A program made the position numbers and the translations under genes. The notes below the pieces were generated by a model. The model ran no database searches and was not told the DNA's origin. It saw only the letters and a list, made by a program, of their open reading frames with translations. 5,360 nucleotides of DNA, from assembly GCA_030698465.1 (NCBI GenBank), contig JAUYJZ010000059.1, positions 1 to 5,360 of the forward strand, in the 5' to 3' direction. This stretch comes from a bacterium. Its GTDB lineage: Bacteria > Patescibacteriota > Minisyncoccia > Minisyncoccales > UBA10102. Below, in pieces: positions 1 to 4,971 of this stretch; positions within the stretch are counted from its first letter, which is position 1, and each line of letters begins with the position of its first letter.

Positions 1-157
1 GGCTGATCCCTTCTCCCTGTCTCCCCACACAGCAGGATCCTCTAAAAGCTTTTCAATCTCAGTCATTCTCTGTTCTTTTGCGAGCAAGTCAAAGACAGTC
101 CTCCAGCGTCTGAAGGCGTTGCTGCATCTCTTGGATTTTCCCCTTGATGTCTTCCAT
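1..157 (-). CDS. prfB: Peptide chain release factor 2, N-terminal part, with programmed +1 frameshift
   Basis: RF2 recognises UAA and UGA stop codons and triggers peptide release on the ribosome. Zero frame from the ATG at 157 gives 22 codons ending in LEDCL and then TGA at 91-89. Skipping one base and reading from GAC (90-88) gives DLLAKEQRMTEIEKLLEDPA and then VWGD to the window edge, which matches the RF2 N-terminal helical domain (compare the LExPDVW segment of E. coli RF2). The slip site CTT TGA C is the classical one. A GGAGG Shine-Dalgarno-like stimulator lies at 104-100, five bases before CTT. Known logic: scarce RF2 stalls at its own UGA and favours the +1 slip, so expression is autoregulated. 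No Shine-Dalgarno is seen before the ATG, which lies one base after the tRNA-Thr CCA. The gene runs off the left edge, so the GGQ release domain is not visible. Confidence 0.93.
89..104 (-). promoter_or_regulatory. prfB programmed +1 frameshift signal
   Basis: On the minus strand the order is GGAGG (104-100), ACTGT (99-95), CTT (94-92), TGA (91-89) and then C. The slippery CUU, the in-frame UGA and the following C match the conserved RF2 frameshift site. The internal Shine-Dalgarno-like stretch is five bases from CUU, whereas in E. coli three bases separate them. Confidence 0.9.
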
Positions 158-158
158 A

Positions 159-232
159 TGGAGCCGAAGGGCAGAATCGAACTGCCGTCCATGGTTTACG
201 AAACCATTGCTTTACCACTAAGCTACATCGGC
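159..232 (-). tRNA. tRNA-Thr(CGU), CCA encoded
   Basis: The full cloverleaf can be drawn. The acceptor is GCCGATG (232-226) against CTTCGGC (169-163) with one T-T mismatch. The D-arm is GCTT/AAGC with GG in the loop. The anticodon stem ATGGT/ACCAT carries loop TTCGTAA, so the anticodon CGT lies at 200-198. The T-arm is GGCAG-TTCGATT-CTGCC. The discriminator base is T (162), followed by CCA (161-159). It reads ACG threonine codons. It lies 7 bases downstream of the broken tRNA-Gly and one base upstream of the prfB start, so it is probably cut from a longer transcript. Confidence 0.92.
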
Positions 233-239
233 ACGAGGG

Positions 240-277
240 AGCGGGTGACGAGAATCGAACTCGCGTATCTTGCTTGG
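240..277 (-). pseudogene. 3' half of a tRNA-Gly, cut at the anticodon loop by a palindromic element
   Basis: From the minus strand: CCAA (end of an anticodon loop), GCAAG (3' side of the anticodon stem), ATAC (variable loop), T-arm GCGAG-TTCGATT-CTCGT (264-248), acceptor strand CACCCGC (247-241) and T discriminator (240). This is the 3' half of a bacterial glycine tRNA with an xCC anticodon. The partner strands, GCGGGTG and CTTGC, are absent between here and the neighbouring tRNA-Gly(CCC). Instead the structured element at 276-375 begins in the anticodon loop. The following bases are CCC, not CCA. As it stands no tRNA can form, unless a 5' half is made elsewhere in trans, for which there is no evidence. 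Confidence 0.8.
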
Positions 278-375
278 GGCCAAAACTCAACTGCTTGAGT
301 TTTGGCGGGCATTTTCTCTGCGAGCGATGTTTGTAGCAACGAACCGCGAGTCAAGAAAATGCACCGGGCTACAAT
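276..375. repeat. Structured palindromic element, copy A (in tRNA-Gly)
   Basis: Plus-strand structure. Hairpin 1 pairs GCCAAAACTCAA (279-290) with TTGAGTTTTGGC (295-306) around loop CTGC. Hairpin 2 pairs CGGGCATTTTCT (306-317) with AGAAAATGC (354-362) and CCG (364-366), leaving A363 bulged. A 7-base segment in the hairpin 2 loop, TTGTAGC (331-337), is complementary to GCTACAA (368-374) just outside it and could form a pseudoknot. The frame TTGGGGCCAAAA...CTGC...TTTTGGCGGG is shared with copy B at 5179-5305. Outer borders are uncertain by several bases. The native tRNA sequence seems to end in TTGG at 274-277. Confidence 0.75.
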
Positions 376-391
376 ATCCATTCCTCTCTTG

Positions 392-462
392 AGCGGATGA
401 GGGGAGTCGAACCCCTGCTTCGACCTTGGGAAGGTCACGTACTACCGCTATACTACACCCGC
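392..462 (-). tRNA. tRNA-Gly(CCC), no encoded CCA
   Basis: The acceptor GCGGGTG (462-456) pairs with CATCCGC (399-393), with one G-T pair. The D-arm holds the GG of the loop. The anticodon stem TGACC/GGTCG carries loop TTCCCAA, so the anticodon CCC lies at 430-428. The T-arm is CAGGGGTTCGACTCCCCT-like with a complete stem. The discriminator is T (392), usual for glycine tRNA. The next bases are CAA, so CCA must be added after transcription. It reads GGG codons. The first two bases also belong to a long upstream hairpin (461-495). Confidence 0.92.
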
Positions 463-495
463 AACGTACAAATTTTCAATAAAATTTTACGTTGC
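461..495. repeat. Long hairpin with single bulged C at the tRNA-Gly 5' end
   Basis: GCAACGTA (461-468) pairs with TACGTTGC (488-495), and AAATTTT (470-476) pairs with AAAATTT (481-487). The loop is CAAT and only C469 is unpaired: 15 bp in all. No T-tract follows on either side, so a simple intrinsic terminator is not supported. It overlaps the first two bases of the tRNA-Gly(CCC) acceptor stem. Confidence 0.7.
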
Positions 496-496
496 T

Positions 497-532
497 GGAA
501 CGTTTAATTTCTGGAAGAAATTATTACGTTCC
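497..532. repeat. Second tandem hairpin downstream of the ftsB-like gene
   Basis: GGAACGT (497-503) pairs with ACGTTCC (526-532). After a small internal loop (TT against ATT), AATTTCT (506-512) pairs with AGAAATT (516-522) around loop GGA. It shares the AACGT...ACGTT ends with the hairpin at 461-495, one base away. It lies 7 bases after the stop codon of the ftsB-like gene. It may stabilise that mRNA end or separate it from the tRNAs. No T-tract is seen. Confidence 0.7.
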
Positions 533-539
533 GCATTTT

Positions 540-929
540 TCATTTTTGAAACCACGTGAAGGGATTCCACCATATTTTTTCTGCCTGCAGTGTTTGTTCG
601 GGTTCTTCAGAAGGCAACACGGTCACCACTTCTTCTCCTGGCTTTTGATACAGGCCTTGCTCGCGTAACACCCTCTCTTGATATTCCTCGGTACCTGACA
701 CTTCCAGCTGATACTGCAGCTGTTCTTCTTGGTTTCTCAAGTCCACTATCTCTTTTTGAAGCTGAAGTGCCTGTTCTTGTAGTTCAGCCCTTTTTTGGTA
801 CAAACGAATGTTGTAGAAAATGAGGAACAACCCAAGCAAGGCAACCAGCAAAAGCACGGACCACCCGAACACTTTTTTTGCAGTGGAATGCTTTTTGGTT
901 TTGCGAAAACTTGAAACTTTTGCTACCAT
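540..929 (-). CDS. FtsB/DivIC-family septum formation protein
   Basis: A 129-residue bitopic membrane protein of the divisome family that, in studied bacteria, links FtsL and FtsQ/DivIB to septal peptidoglycan synthesis. A basic N-terminus (residues 1-20, rich in Lys/Arg) is followed by one membrane helix (about 21-39), a coiled coil (about 42-76, rich in Leu, Gln and Glu), and the family signature EEYQERVLREQGLYQKPGEE (81-100), then VVTVLP. This matches the EEYLEKIARExLGLVKPGE pattern of DivIC/FtsB. The acidic tail ends in the aromatic stretch WWNPFTWF (120-127). Length fits the family. The ATG at 929 is the only sensible start before the basic segment, with no clear Shine-Dalgarno. It follows lepA on the same strand after a 167-bp gap. 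The family call is firm; FtsB versus DivIC cannot be decided here. Confidence 0.88.
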   Translation of the reverse strand: MVAKVSSFRKTKKHSTAKKVFGWSVLLLVALLGLFLIFYNIRLYQKRAELQEQALQLQKEIVDLRNQEEQLQYQLEVSGTEEYQERVLREQGLYQKPGEEVVTVLPSEEPEQTLQAEKIWWNPFTWFQK

Positions 930-938
930 GAAACTGCT

Positions 939-1046
939 ATGAATTCAAAGAAACGTATTCGCATCATCTGGACCATGTTTGTGAGCTTCATCGCCCTCAG
1001 CCTGATTTTGTCTCTGCTCTTGCCTCTCGGGTATCTTGTATTCTAG
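939..1046 (+). CDS. Small one-helix membrane protein, 35 residues (hypothetical)
   Basis: ATG at 939 to TAG at 1044-1046. The product starts MNSKKRIRIIWTMFV: a short basic head (KKRIR) followed by an almost unbroken hydrophobic stretch (about residues 8-35), giving one predicted membrane helix with the N-terminus inside by the positive-inside rule. No family is recognised. It lies on the strand opposite its neighbours, in the 167-bp gap between lepA and the ftsB-like gene, with start codons only 9 bases apart from the divergent gene. No Shine-Dalgarno or promoter is evident, and any promoter would have to lie inside the ftsB-like gene. The composition argues for a real protein; the tight divergent arrangement argues for caution. 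The alternative is chance coding on the antisense of a leader region. Confidence 0.5.
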   Translation: MNSKKRIRIIWTMFVSFIALSLILSLLLPLGYLVF

Positions 1047-1067
1047 CTCAAAACTCTCCTTTTTTCA

Positions 1068-1097
1068 ACCCTTCACCTTTAGCCAAAGGTGAAGGGT
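1068..1097. repeat. Perfect 13-bp palindrome at the 3' end of lepA
   Basis: ACCCTTCACCTTT (1068-1080) pairs perfectly with AAAGGTGAAGGGT (1085-1097) around loop AGCC. The last paired base is also the last base of the lepA stop codon on the minus strand. No T-tract follows the stem in either direction: on the minus strand an A-run follows, and on the plus strand CAACTCC follows. It separates lepA from the convergent small gene and could act as an mRNA-stabilising 3' hairpin or be a palindromic repeat unit. Confidence 0.7.
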
Positions 1098-2872
1098 CAA
1101 CTCCGGAACAGCTCTAAAAAAACCTTGGAAGGGATTACTATCCTCCCCTTTGACTTTAACTCTTTTTTGCCTTTCTTTTGCTTTTCCAAAAGCTTTTTCT
1201 TTCTTGTCACATCTCCTCCATACAAAGCTCCGGTAACATCTCTTCGCTGGGCTTTTAGGGTTTCTCTGGCAATGATTTTCCCCTCGGCCACCGCTTGCAG
1301 GGCTACTTCAAAAAGCTGGGGAGGAAGGGTATTTTTGAGCTTTTCCACGATTGCTTTTCCCTCCTTGTATGTGTCTCTCCTTGGAACAATAACTGCCAGG
1401 GCATCCTGATTTTCTCCTGCCGTCCAAATCTCTAGCTTCACTAAGTCAGCTTGCCTCATGTCTAGGATTTCATAATCCATGGAAGCCATGCCTCTGCTCA
1501 CACTTTTTAATCGATCATAGAGATCTGCTACCACCTGGCGCAAGGGAATCTCAAATGTACCGAGCAAGCGCTCTTCCCCCAGGTCAGACACATTCTTTGA
1601 AACTCCACCAGAAGACACCACAAATTGGGAAACTATGGAGAAAAACTCCCTTGGCAAGATAATCTCAAGACGCACCCAGGGTTCCTTCACGGAAAGAATT
1701 TTTTCTCCTTCGGGCCAGTCCGTCGGAGTCTTTACAGAAAGCTGATCCTCTTTTTCTGTGGTCACCTGAAACTCAACAGAAGGCCTGGAAATAACAATCT
1801 CAAGCCCAAACTCCCGCTGAATTCTTTCAGCTATGATTTCAGAATGCAAAAGCCCGAGGAACCCGCAGGAAAATCCCCTTCCCAAAGCCTCCTTGCTTTC
1901 CGCTTCAAAGGTAAATGAAGGGTCATTAAGCTTTAACTGGGATAAGGCAGCTTTCAAAGCATCAAAATCATCTACGTCTTGCGGGTACAGACTCGCAAAC
2001 ACCATGGGTCTGGGGGTCTCGTACCCCGGCAACTGCTCTACCCGAGCACCCTTTGCGGCCACGGTGTCTCCGATACGAACCTTTTCTGGCTCTTTCATAC
2101 CTGTTGCAAGATACCCAATCTCCCCTGCCTGCAGAAAAGAGGCAGAAATCTCACTGGGTAAAAAATACCCTACCTCCTTTACCGAACCCATTGCCTTGGC
2201 AAAAAGAAAGGAAACACCGTCTTGGGCTTTTACCTTCCCGTCCACCACGCGCACATATGCCACAATTCCACGAAAGGAATCATACATAGAGTCAAAAATC
2301 AGGGCACGAAAGGGAGCCTCTTCCTTTCCTTTTGGTGAAGGAACCCGCTCAATAACAGAAAGGAGAAGTTCTGTTACCCCAGTCCCTTCTTTTGCTGAAA
2401 TGAAAAACACTTCTTCCTCCTTAATTCCTAAAAGCTTTGCTGTCTCCTTTGCCACCTCCTCTTTTCTTGCCAAGGGAGAATCAATCTTGTTGACGCAAGG
2501 AATAATGGTTAATCCCTGCTTTTGGGCAAGATTCAGGTTGGCCAGGGTCTGGGCCTGCACCCCTTTGGTGGCATCCACCAAAAGAATTGCCCCCTCTACC
2601 GCAGCCAACGCACGGGAAACCTCATATGAAAAGTCCACGTGCCCCGGAGTATCAATGAGATTTAAGACATACCCTTGATAGTTCATGCGTACAGGCTGCA
2701 TTTTAATGGTAATACCTTTTTCCCGCTCCAAATCCATCTGGTCCAATACCTGATCCTTCATCTTTCTTTTTTCAATGGTATGGGTTAACTCTAAAAAACG
2801 GTCAGCCAAGGTAGACTTTCCGTGATCAACATGACTAATAATACAGAAGTTTCGAATGTGTTCCTGGTCCAT
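1097..2872 (-). CDS. lepA: Elongation factor 4 (LepA), ribosome-associated GTPase
   Basis: EF4 is a translational GTPase that binds ribosomes and can back-translocate or remodel stalled or initiating complexes. At 591 residues it is near the usual 595-600. G1 is HVDHGKST (residues 14-21). G2 contains GIT with T55. G3 is DTPGHVD (74-80), including the catalytic His78. G4 is NKID (128-131). G5 is SAKEGTG (159-165). EF-G-like domains II, III and V follow (GFSCGFLGLLHSEI in the middle). The LepA-specific C-terminal domain carries IIARETLKAQRRDV and YGGDVTRKKKLLEKQ (about 533-566), which fixes LepA rather than EF-G. The start is ATG at 2872. AAAGAG lies just before it but is very close, so the Shine-Dalgarno is weak. 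The gene sits 6 bp after murJ, so the two are probably co-transcribed. No missing key residue was noticed. Confidence 0.97.
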   Translation of the reverse strand: MDQEHIRNFCIISHVDHGKSTLADRFLELTHTIEKRKMKDQVLDQMDLEREKGITIKMQPVRMNYQGYVLNLIDTPGHVDFSYEVSRALAAVEGAILLVDATKGVQAQTLANLNLAQKQGLTIIPCVNKIDSPLARKEEVAKETAKLLGIKEEEVFFISAKEGTGVTELLLSVIERVPSPKGKEEAPFRALIFDSMYDSFRGIVAYVRVVDGKVKAQDGVSFLFAKAMGSVKEVGYFLPSEISASFLQAGEIGYLATGMKEPEKVRIGDTVAAKGARVEQLPGYETPRPMVFASLYPQDVDDFDALKAALSQLKLNDPSFTFEAESKEALGRGFSCGFLGLLHSEIIAERIQREFGLEIVISRPSVEFQVTTEKEDQLSVKTPTDWPEGEKILSVKEPWVRLEIILPREFFSIVSQFVVSSGGVSKNVSDLGEERLLGTFEIPLRQVVADLYDRLKSVSRGMASMDYEILDMRQADLVKLEIWTAGENQDALAVIVPRRDTYKEGKAIVEKLKNTLPPQLFEVALQAVAEGKIIARETLKAQRRDVTGALYGGDVTRKKKLLEKQKKGKKELKSKGRIVIPSKVFLELFRS

Positions 2873-2878
2873 ATCTCT

Positions 2879-4495
2879 TTATTTAAAGAACGGCAGGAGT
2901 TTTATCTCTTCAACCTTGAGGAGTTTTGCCATGAGAACATAGGCTATACATCCAACCACAGTAACGATTAAGGCCTGGAGCAACACATTCCAGAAAGTAT
3001 CTAAAGGGAACAAAAGAAAAACTCCCTGCAAAGCAAAGAAAGAAACAACACCCATAACAATGCCAGAAGCACCTATCCTGTTTAATGGACCTGAAATCTT
3101 TCTCATGTTCAAACCTAATCTGCGCTTTAAAAACAATGCAAGCAAGAATCCTTGAAGCGCAACAGACAAAGATACCGCAAGGGGAAGCGCGATAACTCTT
3201 GCATCTGCAAGGTCAGCTACATCTAGGAAGGAAACCAAAAATCTCAAAAGAAAGTTGGGAAAAGAAAATAACCACAGCAGTGCCAAAGCTATTACCACGT
3301 TGGTGAGTACTGATGCAATGCCGATAAGCGTAGGGGTTTTGGTGTCTTTCAAAGCGTAAAAGGCTCGGGCGAATAAAGGCACCAAAGACTGAAAGAATAC
3401 TCCCAAGGCAAAGGCCCCGAACACGGCTGCCGTAAGGCGGATGTCGGTCCAACCAAACTCCCCCGTTCCCAAAATTAAGCGGATGATGTGGGAGCGCAGC
3501 AAAAACATTAAGCCAGAAATGGGGATGATGAAAAAAAATACCTTGCGAACCGTAGTCAGAAGGTTTTCTTGAAATACCTCCTCCTCTTTTCTTGCCGCAG
3601 CTTGAGAAAGCATGGGGAAGACGGCCGTAGCCAAAGAGATTCCAACCATGCCAATGGGCAGAAAGTACAAGTTGTTTGCAAAGTTTAAAACCGCAATAGA
3701 GCCCACCGCCAAGGTAGAAGCCAAGGCCGTAATCACCACCAGGTTTATGTGAAAGGCGGCCGCCCCCACCATGCGAGGCAATGTTAAGCGCCCCATACGA
3801 AGGACCGACGGATGAAAAAAAGAAAGAGTCCCTTTCCAGGAAAACCCGGAATGGAATGCAGGATGGAGCTGGATTAAAAAATGCAAAATGGCACCCAATA
3901 CCACTCCCCAGGCCAATCCTATGAGTCCAAAAACGGGAACAAAAAACAAAATGCCAACGATAATGCCAAAATTATAGAGCACGGGGGCCAAAGAATACAC
4001 AAAGAACTTACCAAAGTACTGGAGCATGCCAGAAAACACCGCAGATATCCCAAGAAGTATGGGGGAAAGAAGCATCAAGCGGGCTAAAGGAATGGTAGCT
4101 TCTCTTGCTGCTTCAGAAAATCCCGGGGTCACAAACTGAATGAAAAAGGGCATAAAAAGAAACAGCAGGAAAGCAAAACCTGCCAGTAATACCAATAGCA
4201 CATTCAAAAGATTGGAAACCATACGAAAGGCCTCCTCTTTGTTTTTCTCAAAGTATTCTGAGAATACAGGAAGGAATACCGCGGTGAATCCACCTGCAAT
4301 TAAAATCCCATAGATAAAGTCTGGGATACGAAAGGCAGCAAAGTATATGTCCAGCTCCTCCCCCGCTCCAAAATGGGAGGCAAGCAAGCGGTCTCGGAGC
4401 ATGCCCAAAAGACGGGAAACAAACGTGGACCCTGCCAACAAAAGGGCGGCTGCCCCAATGGTTTTGCTCTCAATACTAAGAAGTTTTGCGATCAT
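2879..4495 (-). CDS. murJ: Lipid II flippase MurJ (MviN), MOP superfamily
   Basis: MurJ moves the peptidoglycan precursor lipid II across the cytoplasmic membrane. The protein has 538 residues and roughly 14 hydrophobic helices. The first segment carries the MviN signature SRLLGMLRD (27-35), with R28 and R34 in the places of E. coli R18 and R24, then D49 and R56 in DIYFAAFRIPDF and the GGFTAVFLPVFSEY stretch (68-81). Later come GTGEF (343-347) and FARAFYALKDTKTP (375-388), matching the FYAxxDTxTP signature of the C-lobe. Odd: the segment equal to YADRL of proteobacterial MurJ reads FANNL (272-276), so the functionally important cavity arginine (R270 in E. coli) appears to be Asn. ATG at 4495 is chosen because the first helix follows directly. 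The gene heads an operon with lepA and is divergent from rnpB, with 84 bp between the murJ start and the rnpB 5' end. Confidence 0.96.
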   Translation of the reverse strand: MIAKLLSIESKTIGAAALLLAGSTFVSRLLGMLRDRLLASHFGAGEELDIYFAAFRIPDFIYGILIAGGFTAVFLPVFSEYFEKNKEEAFRMVSNLLNVLLVLLAGFAFLLFLFMPFFIQFVTPGFSEAAREATIPLARLMLLSPILLGISAVFSGMLQYFGKFFVYSLAPVLYNFGIIVGILFFVPVFGLIGLAWGVVLGAILHFLIQLHPAFHSGFSWKGTLSFFHPSVLRMGRLTLPRMVGAAAFHINLVVITALASTLAVGSIAVLNFANNLYFLPIGMVGISLATAVFPMLSQAAARKEEEVFQENLLTTVRKVFFFIIPISGLMFLLRSHIIRLILGTGEFGWTDIRLTAAVFGAFALGVFFQSLVPLFARAFYALKDTKTPTLIGIASVLTNVVIALALLWLFSFPNFLLRFLVSFLDVADLADARVIALPLAVSLSVALQGFLLALFLKRRLGLNMRKISGPLNRIGASGIVMGVVSFFALQGVFLLFPLDTFWNVLLQALIVTVVGCIAYVLMAKLLKVEEIKLLPFFK

Positions 4496-4506
4496 ACAGT
4501 TGCTCT

Positions 4507-4512
4507 ATTGTA
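4507..4512 (-). promoter_or_regulatory. Possible murJ -10 element
   Basis: On the minus strand TACAAT lies 11 bases upstream of the murJ ATG. No good -35 is found 16-18 bases upstream (the hexamer there is like TGGTTT). If used, transcription would start within a few bases of the ATG and give a nearly leaderless mRNA, which agrees with the lack of a clear Shine-Dalgarno. Weak support. Confidence 0.3.
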
Positions 4513-4545
4513 CCCGATTTCACACTAAAAAACCACCTGGACTTC

Positions 4546-4573
4546 TTGACACGATAGAAATATATGGGATAAT
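4546..4573 (+). promoter_or_regulatory. rnpB promoter (sigma70-type, extended -10)
   Basis: A perfect TTGACA -35 (4546-4551), a 16-bp spacer and the -10 hexamer GATAAT (4568-4573) preceded by TGG (4565-4567), an extended -10. Counting seven bases on gives G4580, exactly the first base of the rnpB P1 stem. Confidence 0.87.
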
Positions 4574-4579
4574 GTATTT

Positions 4580-4930
4580 GTCACAGGAAGCTGGGTGGTT
4601 GCTCTTTTGCAAAAAAGAGAGGAAAGTCCGAACACTCTCCGCCGCTGTGGCGGATCTACAGGTCAGGGTAATACCCTGCCAGAGTAATCTGAGAGGTGCG
4701 AACAGAGACGCCAGGAATTGAAAGAAACCTGGCATCCAGCAATGGATGAGCTTTGGGGATAACCCCAGAGGTGAAACGGCTAAATCCTGCCCGAGTGCAA
4801 GAGCAAACCAGGAGATCTGCTTTCATGTGGAACTTTTGGAAAGGTGGCTCGCTTGATCCCGCCCAGTAATGGGCAGGACAGATAGATAATCACCCTCGAC
4901 AGAATTCGGCTTACAGGCTTCCTGTGACAT
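4580..4930 (+). ncRNA. rnpB: RNase P RNA (type A-like), catalytic RNA for tRNA 5' processing
   Basis: This is the ribozyme subunit that removes 5' leaders from pre-tRNA. The ends pair as P1: GTCACAGGAAGC (4580-4591) with GCTTCCTGTGAC (4917-4928). P2 is GGGTG near 4593 with CACCC near 4892. The conserved GGAAAGTCCG of the 5' core and the GACAGAA...CGGCTTA of the 3' core are present, and AGTCCGAA pairs with TTCGGCTT as P4. The middle holds the conserved GGTGAAACGGCTAAATCC and GAGTGCAAGAGCAAACC. A GGT at about 4843-4845 is in the place of the L15 CCA-binding element. At about 350 bases it is a normal size. It is transcribed divergently from murJ with its own strong promoter and terminator. The exact 3' end is uncertain by a few bases. 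Confidence 0.96.
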
Positions 4931-4931
4931 G

Positions 4932-4960
4932 AAAAACCCCACCAACCGGTGGGTTTTTTC
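4932..4960. terminator. Bidirectional intrinsic terminator (rnpB / alkyltransferase gene)
   Basis: CCCACC (4938-4943) pairs with GGTGGG (4948-4953) around loop AACC. T6 follows on the plus strand (4954-4959), terminating rnpB. On the minus strand the complement of A5 (4936-4932) gives a T5 tract after the same stem, so it can also end the convergent alkyltransferase-type gene. Confidence 0.88.
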
Positions 4961-4971
4961 ATTTTCACAGC

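Noticed and set aside
279..306. Hairpin 1 of the element as an intrinsic terminator
   Set aside because: No T-tract follows on either strand, and the same structure lies inside a continuous reading frame in copy B.
362..369. GCCCGGTG on the minus strand as a possible tRNA-Gly 5' acceptor strand
   Set aside because: It pairs with only five of seven acceptor positions, has no TA at positions 8-9 and is followed by no D-arm.
280..375. A tRNA intron (archaeal-type or group I) in the tRNA-Gly anticodon loop
   Set aside because: No 5' tRNA half with GCGGGTG and CTTGC lies on the far side. The insert is too short and lacks group I core elements. The same element also occurs in a protein gene.
1833..2678. 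A 281-residue open frame on the plus strand inside lepA
   Set aside because: It is antisense to a fully conserved GTPase, and its Ser/Pro/Lys-rich sequence has no recognisable domain, so it is a shadow of lepA.
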